Part shown: piece by piece, positions 29,645 through 37,911 of the stretch
Position numbering within the stretch: position 1 is the stretch's first letter
Layout: every line of letters starts with the position of its first letter
Origin: Xenorhabdus ehlersii
Lineage (GTDB): Bacteria > Pseudomonadota > Gammaproteobacteria > Enterobacterales > Enterobacteriaceae
Direction of reading: 5' to 3'
DNA length: 64,000 nt
NCBI RefSeq assembly: GCF_003610465.1
Contig: NZ_RAQI01000001.1
Location: 1,208,291 to 1,272,290, forward strand
Notes under the pieces: model-generated
The model's input: the letters and a program-made list of their open reading frames with translations, nothing else
The model's database searches: none
Told to the model about the DNA's origin: nothing
Position numbers and translations under genes: made by a program

Positions 29645-29657
29645 CCAACACTCCTGA

Positions 29658-32600
29658 TTAATGGTGTGAATTGTTTCGGTTAAGCCGTGGAATCGGAATC
29701 GGCGCAGGTTTGGTATTAACAGAGTTCTGTAGGCTGCTAATGAGTTCGGCTTGTTGTCTTATGGTTGGCCTGATCCAGAGGTCATGCAGTAGGATATGAA
29801 TATTGAATTCATTCCTTAATAATCCGGTTAATTCAGTTAACACGAGTGAGTGCCCACCGATTTCAAGGAAATTATCATTTGGGGCAGCGTCTATGCCGAT
29901 CACGTGTTTCCAGCAAGCAGCAACGCGTTGCTCAATGGGGGACATCTCATTGGGAGGAAAATGTTGTTGCCTGGTCTCTTGTAATAATTGAGTCCTGTCA
30001 ATTTTCCCATGTTTATTTCTGGGTAGCTCAGGAAGTAGGTAGAATTGTGAAGGAATGGCATAAGCAGGCAATGAGCGCAGTAATTGCTGTTTTATCTGGT
30101 TAATGTGGATATATTCCTCTTGAATGGGTTCAGTGAGGACAATAAATGCCACGATATGCCGTTTTTGCCCTGTTCCGGCAATTAATACGGCGGATTCCTT
30201 AACATTATCAAAATGTTGTAAAAATTCCTGAATAGCCCCCAGTTCTATGCGAAAACCACGAACTTTGACCTGATCATCCCGGCGCCCAATAAAATCAAGA
30301 TTGCCATTTGGTAACCATCTGACAAGATCACCGGTGCGATAACAGCGTTCCCCATTGGGGGCAGGTAGAAAGGCTGCTGCGGAACGAGCGGCTTCATTGA
30401 GGTAGCCTTGTGCAACACCATGCCCATAAATAAACAGCTCACCGATCACGCCAATGCTAACAGGTGCCAGATCCTCATTCAGAACCTGAACGTAGGTTCC
30501 AGATAAGGGACTTCCAATGGTGATATCGTCGTCTTGGGTCAGTTCCAATCCTGTGGAATAGGTTGTGGTTTCTGTTGGGCCGTAGAGGTTGATAATTCGC
30601 ACATTGGGCAGAATTTGGTGCAAACGGAGATAGAGATCGCGAGTTAAAGGTTCACCGGCAAGATTGATGACTTTTAAGTCGTTTTTCTGTCTATTGTCCT
30701 GTAAGTCGCTCTGTTGCAATGAATTATGCTGTATTAGCGCTTCAACGGCGGAAGGTACGGTATTTAGCAACGTGACATCTTCCATGATTGAAGGTTGATC
30801 GATAATATCGATGACGGAATGAATCATCTTGACGCTGGCGCCAGCGACCAAAGGTGCAAACATTTCAAAGACGGAAAGATCGAAAGTAATTGGTGTGACT
30901 GCCAGAGTGACACCCAGTTGCTCATAACTATATTCCAGATTGGCCCAACGCATTAAATTAGCGGCGTTGGCATGACTAATGGCAACACCTTTTGGTTGTC
31001 CTGTTGAACCACTCGTAAATAATATATAGGCGGTGGCGTGTAACTTGGACAGATCTACCAGTGCTTCATTCTGTTCCTGCATGAGATCGTCAAGGCACCA
31101 GTGTTCTACCCGATCAGATAGAATTAGCGTTGTGTTGTTGTGTGTAATGATCGCTTGGCATTTGGCTTTTTCTATAATTGAACTATTCAGCTCAATTGAA
31201 TTGTCTGGACTAAGGGGAACATAATTTCCGCCGCATACCATGACAGCCAATAAAACAGGGATTAGGTTGATATCGCGTGGCAGTAAAATACCGACAGAGC
31301 GGCCAGATTCCAGGCCGAATGCGCGTAATGAACTGCTTATATTTGCGATACGTTTGCCTAACTCACCGTAATTAATAGATTCTGATTTGCTGAATATGGC
31401 GGGTCTATCTGGGTGTAACTGTATTTGCCGGATAACAGACGTGATCAGCGTTTCTTCAATTTCAGACAAATGCTTACGAGGCAATTGTTCCCATGTAGCC
31501 AGATACACAGCTTGGTGTATTGGGCGTTGTGGCAATGCTGACAGATTTTCTTGCGGATAGCGCACCATAGATTCGAGGGTGTGTTGAAAAAGCTCTGCCA
31601 TAGCTTGTGCCAGCCACGCGGGATGCTGGGCAGGATCGATTTCGATCCGACCGAATAACTGGTCGTCATACTGGGTCATTAATACCGTGTTACTGAAAGG
31701 GCCGATACTGGTTGGTGCGATTACAGTAGACAGCGTCAGATCTTTCAGGTGTACCTTACCATAGCCCAGTAAAGCAGCGGCGACGCCTCTGGCCATGCCA
31801 GGAACATCTTGCTGAAAGATAACCGCTGAATTGGGAAGGGGGGGTTGTAATCCTTCTTGTGCCATGAGTTCAACGAGTTCGGGGTAACCTCCTCCGCTGG
31901 TGGCATGTATGGCATTACGCAATAGGTCGCCATTATTTTTGATGTAATTATGGACACTTATATCTTCAATACCGACAGGGATGGCAACGGTATTAGCCAA
32001 ATAACCCACTTCTTGATGGTTATATTTATTCCTGCCATGCATGGTCACTGCAATAGGTACTCTTTGACTCATACCCAGCTTCGAAAGTGTGAGTGCTTGT
32101 GCTGCCAGCAAAATTGAATAGGGAGTCACGGAACACGTTTTGGCTAACTCATATATTTTGGCGGTATCTTCCGTGCTGAGGTTAAAATGGTGTGTCACCA
32201 TTTTTCGAAAACCAGCGCTATCTTGGGTTTGCTGTGGCTGAGGTTTCGGAGGTAGTGTTTTCAGGGGTAGCGAGAGAGAAGCGTCTTGTGAAAGCATGGC
32301 ACGCCAAAAATCGCGATCAATGTTTGGTGGCAGAGAATCACTTTTTTTCTGGAGGAATTCAGGATCGGCATCATTTAAGTTTTCTATCAGCAAGCCAACA
32401 GACCAGAGATCTGCAATGGCGTGATGCACCCTGACCACTAAATATAAATCATGATTTCCTGTTTCAATGATTTCTGCCTTAAATAATCGTTCTGATTCGA
32501 CCCCCATAAATTCGCGAGTATCGGGGAGCAGAATTTCAGATAATGATGAATCAGGGATTTCATCCAGGAAACGAATATGACAGTACCCTGATGCTTCCGG

Positions 32601-32825
32601 TGGTGCTTCCACAACCCAATATTTTCCATCCTGAAATTCAAAACGCTGCCTGAGCGATGCATGCCGCCTGACTATAGCGTCAATGCGCGATTTCAATTGT
32701 TGCCCGGAAAGGGAACCATCAATGCGAAAAACGATTTCAAGAATTAAACCTGGTAAATAGGGATCAATTGCTTGTTGTAGACATAACACTTCTTGTCGTG
32801 GAGTGGCCCGTTTTTTACTTATCAT
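29658..32825 (-). CDS. sacA: SacA-like NRPS: C-A-T, alanine-activating
   Basis: 1055 residues. Condensation domain with HHAIADL near residue 133, adenylation domain with LFTSGSTGQPKG near 606 and YGPTETTTYS, and a C-terminal thiolation domain (FLEIGGHSLVLTE near 990). The specificity residues read by eye are D-L-F-N-N-A-L-T-Y-K, the alanine code known from the safracin/saframycin first module. It is the first gene of the minus-strand operon. A condensation domain at the very N-terminus suggests acylation of the first alanine by a donor supplied from outside. The ribosome site is poor, so the exact start is less certain. Confidence 0.9.
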   Translation of the reverse strand: MISKKRATPRQEVLCLQQAIDPYLPGLILEIVFRIDGSLSGQQLKSRIDAIVRRHASLRQRFEFQDGKYWVVEAPPEASGYCHIRFLDEIPDSSLSEILLPDTREFMGVESERLFKAEIIETGNHDLYLVVRVHHAIADLWSVGLLIENLNDADPEFLQKKSDSLPPNIDRDFWRAMLSQDASLSLPLKTLPPKPQPQQTQDSAGFRKMVTHHFNLSTEDTAKIYELAKTCSVTPYSILLAAQALTLSKLGMSQRVPIAVTMHGRNKYNHQEVGYLANTVAIPVGIEDISVHNYIKNNGDLLRNAIHATSGGGYPELVELMAQEGLQPPLPNSAVIFQQDVPGMARGVAAALLGYGKVHLKDLTLSTVIAPTSIGPFSNTVLMTQYDDQLFGRIEIDPAQHPAWLAQAMAELFQHTLESMVRYPQENLSALPQRPIHQAVYLATWEQLPRKHLSEIEETLITSVIRQIQLHPDRPAIFSKSESINYGELGKRIANISSSLRAFGLESGRSVGILLPRDINLIPVLLAVMVCGGNYVPLSPDNSIELNSSIIEKAKCQAIITHNNTTLILSDRVEHWCLDDLMQEQNEALVDLSKLHATAYILFTSGSTGQPKGVAISHANAANLMRWANLEYSYEQLGVTLAVTPITFDLSVFEMFAPLVAGASVKMIHSVIDIIDQPSIMEDVTLLNTVPSAVEALIQHNSLQQSDLQDNRQKNDLKVINLAGEPLTRDLYLRLHQILPNVRIINLYGPTETTTYSTGLELTQDDDITIGSPLSGTYVQVLNEDLAPVSIGVIGELFIYGHGVAQGYLNEAARSAAAFLPAPNGERCYRTGDLVRWLPNGNLDFIGRRDDQVKVRGFRIELGAIQEFLQHFDNVKESAVLIAGTGQKRHIVAFIVLTEPIQEEYIHINQIKQQLLRSLPAYAIPSQFYLLPELPRNKHGKIDRTQLLQETRQQHFPPNEMSPIEQRVAACWKHVIGIDAAPNDNFLEIGGHSLVLTELTGLLRNEFNIHILLHDLWIRPTIRQQAELISSLQNSVNTKPAPIPIPRLNRNNSHH

Positions 32826-33066
32826 AATTAATTATGTTTTCTTATGTTATTTTAAAGTTAAAAAACATTATTTATTTGGTTATGTTTTTCTGTGAAAAAA
32901 TAACCAGAATAAATTCATATTTATTTCATTGTGTTATTTGTTTTTGTTGGCTGGGTTCATAATAATTGTGATCGTTTTGTGATCGATAGAATTTGACATC
33001 GGGAGAGAAAAGTCAACACAATTGATTACGTTTGCTTTACTTAAAAGTGTTGGAGGTTTTCAGAAA
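32826..33066. promoter_or_regulatory. Divergent promoter region between sacA and sacI
   Basis: About 240 AT-rich bases separating the two arms of the cluster. On the plus strand TTGACA (32993-32998) with a weak CACAAT 18 bases later could drive sacIJ. No operator palindrome was found, so the regulator is unknown. Confidence 0.45.
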
Positions 33067-33729
33067 ATGTTAAATTCTGAGAAAACAAAGAGGGTGAAAA
33101 AAGGACCTGGTTTTATTGAAACTTTCGATCGAATAGCACCTACCTATGAAGAAAAATATGGCGATAAATTGAACCTGGCACATGAGGAATGTTTGAGCAT
33201 CTTGAAGAAGATGGATTGGGCATCTTTGCCGCGTAGTATATTGGATATTGGTTGTGGAACAGGCGCATTGTTGCAGCACTTACATATACGATGGCCTCAG
33301 GCCAACTGCATTGGCATCGATCCAGCCCAAGGTATGGTGGATGAAGCGATCAAACGCAGGCCATTCGCCAGATTCCTTGTGGGAATGGCAGAGGAACTGG
33401 CCCTCCCATCAGGCAGTATTGATTTGATCGTTTGTTCGATGTCGTTTGGGCATTGGTATGATAAATCTGCCGGATTACGTGAGATACGACGGATTCTTCA
33501 CGCTAATGGCCTGTTTTGTCTTATCGAAAATGCACCACCCGGGTGGGGAATTAACTCTTTGATTAACTGGATTATGGGTAGTCTGGGGAGTTACATACCC
33601 GAAGCAGAAATCGTTCGCTTGGCAGAGTCGGTGGGGTTACAGCGGATTTATTCTACGACGACGGCTAGAAATATTATTGTTTCCGTTTTTCAACTTCCCA
33701 ATGGAGGGCACAGCTATCATGACCAGTAA
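33067..33729 (+). CDS. sacI: SacI-like UbiE-type methyltransferase (probable N-methyltransferase)
   Basis: 220 residues from the ATG at 33067, which has GGAGG ten bases upstream; this equals the SacI length I recall. A longer frame starts at 33022. The SAM motif ILDIGCGTGALLQHL, acidic GIDPAQGM and post-motif LALPSGSIDLIVCS are of the UbiE/COQ5 class. In safracin SacI is assigned N-methylation of the core. The last 11 bases overlap sacJ (ATGACCAGTAA), so the two are coupled. Confidence 0.88.
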   Translation: MLNSEKTKRVKKGPGFIETFDRIAPTYEEKYGDKLNLAHEECLSILKKMDWASLPRSILDIGCGTGALLQHLHIRWPQANCIGIDPAQGMVDEAIKRRPFARFLVGMAEELALPSGSIDLIVCSMSFGHWYDKSAGLREIRRILHANGLFCLIENAPPGWGINSLINWIMGSLGSYIPEAEIVRLAESVGLQRIYSTTTARNIIVSVFQLPNGGHSYHDQ

Positions 33730-35224
33730 TATCCGTATCACCCAACGTGTATTGGTTGTAGGCGCTGGGCCAGTTGGGCTGGCGGTTGCTGCCTCACTCT
33801 GTGAGCAGGGAATTTCGGTCGACCTCATTGATAAACGACCATCGGCTTCCTTGCATTCGCGTGCCTTTGGGTTGGAGCCGATCACTCTTGAACTGTTGAG
33901 CGCTTGGCATATTGCGGATGAAATGATACGTCGAGGTATCGTGTGGGCGGAAGCTCCTGTTGGGGATAAAAAAGGGAGAACACTCTCATTTTCAACATTG
34001 GCGCTCGAATTTCCATACATGGTAATCATTCCACAATCGTATACTGAAAGTGTGTTGACAGAGTGGGCAAATAAGGTCGGCGTCAACCTCAAAAGAGGAA
34101 TGGAACTTAAGACTTTGACACCGATGGGTGAAAAAGTTGTAGTGAAGATTGAAGAAACCCAGTCACATTCGGTAACCAAGATAGAATACGATTGGGTTCT
34201 CGGTGCTGATGGTGTCAACAGTATCGTGCGTCAAGTGTTGGATATTCCTTTCGTTGGGCAGGATTATCAACATTCGTTGGTTGTGGCAGATGTGACCTTG
34301 AATACCCCTCCAACTCCGGCGGTGTATGCGCGTTCTGTTTCGAGAGGATTGGTTGCGCTATTTCCATTACCAGATGGTACTTATCGCATCAGCATTGAAG
34401 ATAATCAAAGAATGGATCTGCCTGTGAAGCAACCCGTTACCAGAGAAGAGATTGCGAATAGTATGTCTGCCATTTTGGGGCAGGATTTTGGTTTAGGCGA
34501 TATTTTATGGAGTGCACGCTACAGAAGTAAACAGAGGTTGGCAGAACGGTATCGGGAGGGAAAGATCTTCCTGCTTGGTGATGCGGCTCATACCCATGTT
34601 CCTGCTGGTGGTCAGGGGCTTCAAATGGGGATCGGCGATGCGGCTAATTTAGGTTGGAAATTGGCTGGAGTTATTCAGGGAACCTTATTGCCAGATATTC
34701 TGGATTCCTATGAAAACGAGCGCAGGCCGATAGCAAAAGCGGCATTAAAAAATACAGATTTACTGTTTAAATTCAATACAGCGCCGGGTATTTTGGGGCG
34801 AATGGTTCATTGGATTGGTGTGCAGGCAACCAAAATTCCCTATATCGAGAAAAAAGTTGTCAGGATGTTGGCTGGTGAAGATGCCCAATATCACTGTTTG
34901 CGTCAGAAAGGTGATCATAAGCGAGTCGGTCAGCGTTTACCGCATTTAGTGCTGTGTCACGCGGGACAGGAACGTAAGCTGACAGAAGTATTGCGGAAAA
35001 AACAATTTGTCTTAATACATAATCATGCACCAAGATTGGTATCTGCACTGCAATCATATTTTCAAACCGTTGCTCAACAATTGACGGTGGTTGAGATTAT
35101 TTCCCCTAAAAAACTACTTCGAGATGGGCAGGCTACTATCGTTAGACCTGATGGCATTGTTTTGTGGTTAGGTAGTGATATTGCACAGGCAAAAACACGT
35201 TTAGATAGTTGGGTAAATCGTTAG
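33719..35224 (+). CDS. sacJ: SacJ-like FAD-dependent aromatic monooxygenase
   Basis: 501 residues from the ATG at 33719 (SacJ 509). Class A flavin hydroxylase: [18 protein letters not shown] (FAD loop), [14 protein letters not shown] (DG motif) and [31 protein letters not shown] (GD motif). The C-terminal thioredoxin-like part is typical of PheA/TetX-like phenol hydroxylases. In safracin SacJ hydroxylates a ring, leading to the quinone. The stop codon lies four bases before the truncated tnpB, so the end of this gene is a recombination boundary. Whether the natural C-terminus is intact should be compared with Pseudomonas SacJ. Confidence 0.88.
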   Translation: MTSNIRITQRVLVVGAGPVGLAVAASLCEQGISVDLIDKRPSASLHSRAFGLEPITLELLSAWHIADEMIRRGIVWAEAPVGDKKGRTLSFSTLALEFPYMVIIPQSYTESVLTEWANKVGVNLKRGMELKTLTPMGEKVVVKIEETQSHSVTKIEYDWVLGADGVNSIVRQVLDIPFVGQDYQHSLVVADVTLNTPPTPAVYARSVSRGLVALFPLPDGTYRISIEDNQRMDLPVKQPVTREEIANSMSAILGQDFGLGDILWSARYRSKQRLAERYREGKIFLLGDAAHTHVPAGGQGLQMGIGDAANLGWKLAGVIQGTLLPDILDSYENERRPIAKAALKNTDLLFKFNTAPGILGRMVHWIGVQATKIPYIEKKVVRMLAGEDAQYHCLRQKGDHKRVGQRLPHLVLCHAGQERKLTEVLRKKQFVLIHNHAPRLVSALQSYFQTVAQQLTVVEIISPKKLLRDGQATIVRPDGIVLWLGSDIAQAKTRLDSWVNR

Positions 35225-35228
35225 CGTA

Positions 35229-35372
35229 TGCGGATACACAGCGAACGCCGATGTCAACGGCGCGCGTAACATTTTAGCGGCAGGGCATGCCGTGCTTGCC
35301 TATGGAGGAGCGGTGCAGTCAGGCCGTCCGTTAAAGCAGGAACCCCCCGAAATGATTCATACTCCGGTTTGA
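35229..35372 (+). pseudogene. 3' remnant of IS200/IS605-type tnpB
   Basis: 47 codons and a stop. They begin with the second half of the TnpB zinc finger ([20 protein letters not shown]), a highly conserved C-terminal block, and continue with a typical basic tail (RPLKQEPPEMIHTPV). The rest of tnpB is absent; the sequence switches to sacJ immediately upstream. It indicates that the sac arm was joined into an insertion sequence. Confidence 0.88.
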
Positions 35373-35414
35373 ACGTAGTAGGAATCCTCGGCCTTAGGCC
35401 GGGGAGGATGTCAA
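35373..35414 (+). mobile_element. IS200/IS605 right end with hairpin (omegaRNA scaffold end)
   Basis: Directly after the tnpB stop lies a hairpin with an 8-bp stem (CCTCGGCC-TTA-GGCCGGGG) followed by AGGATGTCAA. This is the usual right end of tnpB-type elements, where it forms the 3' end of the TnpB guide RNA scaffold. The bases from 35415 onward would be the guide if the RNA were made. Confidence 0.75.
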
Positions 35415-35429
35415 CTTTCTTAATATCTA

Positions 35430-35460
35430 TTGACTTCAATTTAACTTGAGGGCTTATAGT
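35430..35460 (+). promoter_or_regulatory. SoxR-type promoter upstream of the PhzS-like gene
   Basis: TTGACT (35430-35435) and TATAGT (35455-35460) are separated by 19 bases, the overlong spacer that SoxR needs. The spacer holds CTTCAATTTAACTTGAGG (35434-35451), which matches 16 of 18 positions of the SoxR box CCTCAAGTTAACTTGAGG. Transcription would start near 35467, about 140 bases before the monooxygenase ATG. The arrangement matches the promoter at 52506-52536. Confidence 0.75.
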
Positions 35461-35579
35461 CCGTATCTGATGCTTCTGTCAAATCCCAAAAAGCTGATAA
35501 AGCTGGAGCAACATATTTTCGTATTATTTCTGTTATTGGTCAGAATCATTTAAATGAAGCTGCCGAAATCTGTCGGTAA
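35460..35579 (+). pseudogene. C-terminal remnant of a DUF1471 (YdgH/BhsA/McbA-like) gene
   Basis: An open stretch of 39 codons and a stop, without a start or signal peptide. It ends KAGATYFRIISVIGQNHLNEAAEICR, the characteristic C-terminal half of DUF1471 proteins (compare YRI.S..G.N.L.GTAEIY). The fragment begins right at the SoxR-type minus 10 element, so a once complete gene was probably deleted or fused here. It now forms the leader of the flavin monooxygenase gene. Confidence 0.65.
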
Positions 35580-35604
35580 ATGATTCAAGGGGAGATTATT
35601 CATT

Positions 35605-36795
35605 ATGGTATATCGCATAGACAAAAAAATCGTCATTGCCGGTGCCGGAATTGGTGGTGTCACTCTTGCCGCTCAGCTTGCTTCATTGGGTATAGAATGT
35701 GACATTTATGAACAGCAAAAGTTACTTTCTGAAGCTGGATTTGGTTTGAATATTCAACCTACAGCCGTATCAGCTTTGTATCGTTTAGGGCTTTCTGAAC
35801 AATTGAATTCTGTTGGGATCCAAACGAGAGCTCATCGCTATGTGGATCATTTGGGAACTCTTCTTTTCGAAGAAGCAAGAGGCATAGAAGCCGGGTTTGA
35901 TACCCCACAAATATCAATATCCCGTGCCAAGTTACTTAACCTAATATTTTCTATGGCGAAGGACAAACAAGCTTTTCACTTTGGTTCTGCATTTTCTGGT
36001 GATTTTTTTAATAAAGCGGATTGGGCGGACAAACTGATTGTGGGGGCTGATGGCATTCACTCGGCAGTGCGGCGGGCATTATTCCCTGATACTACGGAAT
36101 TAAACGCTGGGGGCATAATGCTCTGGAGAGGCATGACCATTATGCCGCGGTTGCTGGATGGCCGAACCATGATTATTGCTAATGATGAAAACGGGGTTCG
36201 TCTGGTTGCTTATCCTATGTCCAAATCGCATGATTTATGCGTAGAAAGCCTTGTCAATTGGGTCATTCTTGTTCCTATGTCATATGAGACACTGCCTGAG
36301 ACAGCAATCAATCATTTCCAGGCGACAAATTTCCTGCTTGATCTACTTAAAGAATGGCATTTTCATTGGTTAGATCTACAAACATTAATCACCATGAGTA
36401 AAACAATTATGCGAACCGCGATGGTAGATAAGCAACCATTAGAAAAATGGAGCCATGGTCAGTGTGTTCTGCTGGGCGATGCTGCGCACCCGATGTTTCC
36501 GGTGGGGGCAAATGGTGCAACCCAATCTATTCTTGATGCAGAAACGCTTGCCTATGCTTTATATGACTATCCTGATTTCGAATCTGCAATCGTGGCATAT
36601 GAATATGTCCGTATCCCTGCTGTCTCCAAAATTGTCATGGCAAATCGTAAAATGAATGAAAGAGATCTGATGCTCCAAAACCTTGCTCCCCAAGAGCGTG
36701 GTCAAGAAATTGCCATTACGACAACCAATTACGAAACCGAAACGATTAAGGAGATGTTCGGATTGACACCATATAAAAACTTGGGGCTTCTATGA
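35605..36795 (+). CDS. PhzS-like FAD-dependent monooxygenase
   Basis: 396 residues, group A flavoprotein monooxygenase: VIAGAGIGGVTLAAQL (FAD loop), VGADGIHSAVRR (DG motif) and LLGDAAHPMFPVGANGATQSILDAE (GD motif). Several blocks resemble Pseudomonas PhzS, the 5-methylphenazine-1-carboxylate monooxygenase of pyocyanin synthesis: GFGLNIQPTAVSAL, RGIEAGFDTPQ, GGIMLWRGMT, DGRTMIIANDE and RLVAYPMS. The segment before the DG motif is about 13 residues shorter than in PhzS. No phenazine core genes are in the window, so the substrate is open. The gene has GGGGAG ten bases before the ATG and lies behind a SoxR-type promoter. It runs convergent with paaX, only 5 bases between. Confidence 0.85.
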   Translation: MVYRIDKKIVIAGAGIGGVTLAAQLASLGIECDIYEQQKLLSEAGFGLNIQPTAVSALYRLGLSEQLNSVGIQTRAHRYVDHLGTLLFEEARGIEAGFDTPQISISRAKLLNLIFSMAKDKQAFHFGSAFSGDFFNKADWADKLIVGADGIHSAVRRALFPDTTELNAGGIMLWRGMTIMPRLLDGRTMIIANDENGVRLVAYPMSKSHDLCVESLVNWVILVPMSYETLPETAINHFQATNFLLDLLKEWHFHWLDLQTLITMSKTIMRTAMVDKQPLEKWSHGQCVLLGDAAHPMFPVGANGATQSILDAETLAYALYDYPDFESAIVAYEYVRIPAVSKIVMANRKMNERDLMLQNLAPQERGQEIAITTTNYETETIKEMFGLTPYKNLGLL

Positions 36796-36800
36796 ACCTT

Positions 36801-37742
36801 CTAATAGGCACCCATTTCACTGTGCAACCCACCAAAACGTCGGTAATACGCCGTGGTGGGTTGAGGTAATTGGCCAATGGTCGTTTCGCAATGCTCACTG
36901 ACGTAGCGTGTCGCAGCAAGGCCAATGTGCTGATAAATATTTATACACAAATTACGGGCAATTTGTCCTTCCCATTGTGCGGGCAACAGGGCATCAGGCA
37001 GCAGTGGATCGCGCAGAGCTATGCGACGGTAAAAGTGGATCAGCAGCAGGCGCAATTGGAAACAGCGTTCTGGTGTCAGGTCGGCCTCATGGCAATCCCG
37101 TAGCAGTGTCATCAACGGGCGGAAGGAAACAATAAATTCGTGATAGTGTTGTGATATCTGCTCCAGTGACCAATTGTTAGAGACGAGTTCTTTCAAGCTC
37201 TGTTCCGAACGGGGGTAGGGATAATCAGCACGGAAATAGATGACAGAATCGCTGGCGTTAAGCTCCCCCAACAGGGAAGGAATGTCTCTTTGGGAATGAC
37301 TTGGTGCGGCGATCAGGGTGCTGTTAAATTGCGCGAACCCGAACCAGGTCAGCTCTTTTTTTAAACGGTTACGCTCGTTTTTGGCGGTGCCTTCCAGTAG
37401 CAGCAGATCCCACTTGCCATCCCATTCTGGCTGCTCATTGAGATAGATTTTATCCTCTGCGTGACGAAATTGATGCATTCCCCGCTCGGTGATGCGGTAA
37501 TAACTGCGTCGCCCTAGTTTTTCTACTGTAAGCCATCCCTCTTTTTGCAGCCTGAATACGGATGTTCTCACGAAACGGTCACTAAACCCCATCGGTTCCA
37601 GCAAGAGGCTCAAACTGCCAAGCCAAACCTCACCGCCACGGTGATTCAGGGCGTCCCCATATAAGGAGATGATCAGCGATGTTCCGCTGACAGGCTGTGC
37701 ATTGAGAGCGTGTTGGATAAAATCGTCAAGTTTATGTGCCAT
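36801..37742 (-). CDS. paaX: Phenylacetate degradation repressor PaaX
   Basis: 313 residues (E. coli PaaX 316). N-terminal winged helix (GGEVWLGSLSLLLEPMGFS, SVFRLQKEGWLTVEKLGRR) and the PaaX-type C-terminal domain. PaaX represses paa promoters and is released by phenylacetyl-CoA. It follows paaK, as in E. coli, but a strong terminator separates them, so it probably has its own promoter in 37743-37861. paaY, which follows paaX in E. coli, is absent. Confidence 0.92.
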   Translation of the reverse strand: MAHKLDDFIQHALNAQPVSGTSLIISLYGDALNHRGGEVWLGSLSLLLEPMGFSDRFVRTSVFRLQKEGWLTVEKLGRRSYYRITERGMHQFRHAEDKIYLNEQPEWDGKWDLLLLEGTAKNERNRLKKELTWFGFAQFNSTLIAAPSHSQRDIPSLLGELNASDSVIYFRADYPYPRSEQSLKELVSNNWSLEQISQHYHEFIVSFRPLMTLLRDCHEADLTPERCFQLRLLLIHFYRRIALRDPLLPDALLPAQWEGQIARNLCINIYQHIGLAATRYVSEHCETTIGQLPQPTTAYYRRFGGLHSEMGAY

Positions 37743-37865
37743 AGTTTCTGTGATCTGCTCAAAAGTGTGTCATGACATTAGCATAACTGTATCAATGGGC
37801 TTAATCGATACGCTTAGAGAAAACCCGTCGGAGAAACACACTGTTGGGAAAAATGCCATTGAAAA

Positions 37866-37910
37866 AAGTGCCACCGCCGTTTCCTCTCATTTAACTTGCG
37901 GTGGCAAAAA
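37866..37910 (-). terminator. Terminator after paaK
   Basis: On the minus strand TGCCACCGC (37898-37906) pairs with GCGGTGGCA (37869-37877) and is followed by CTTTTTTC, directly after the paaK stop. It closes the paaA-K unit. Confidence 0.85.
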
Positions 37911-37911
37911 G

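Noticed and set aside
35254-35439. 61-codon minus-strand frame
   Set aside because: It is the complement of the tnpB remnant and IS right end.
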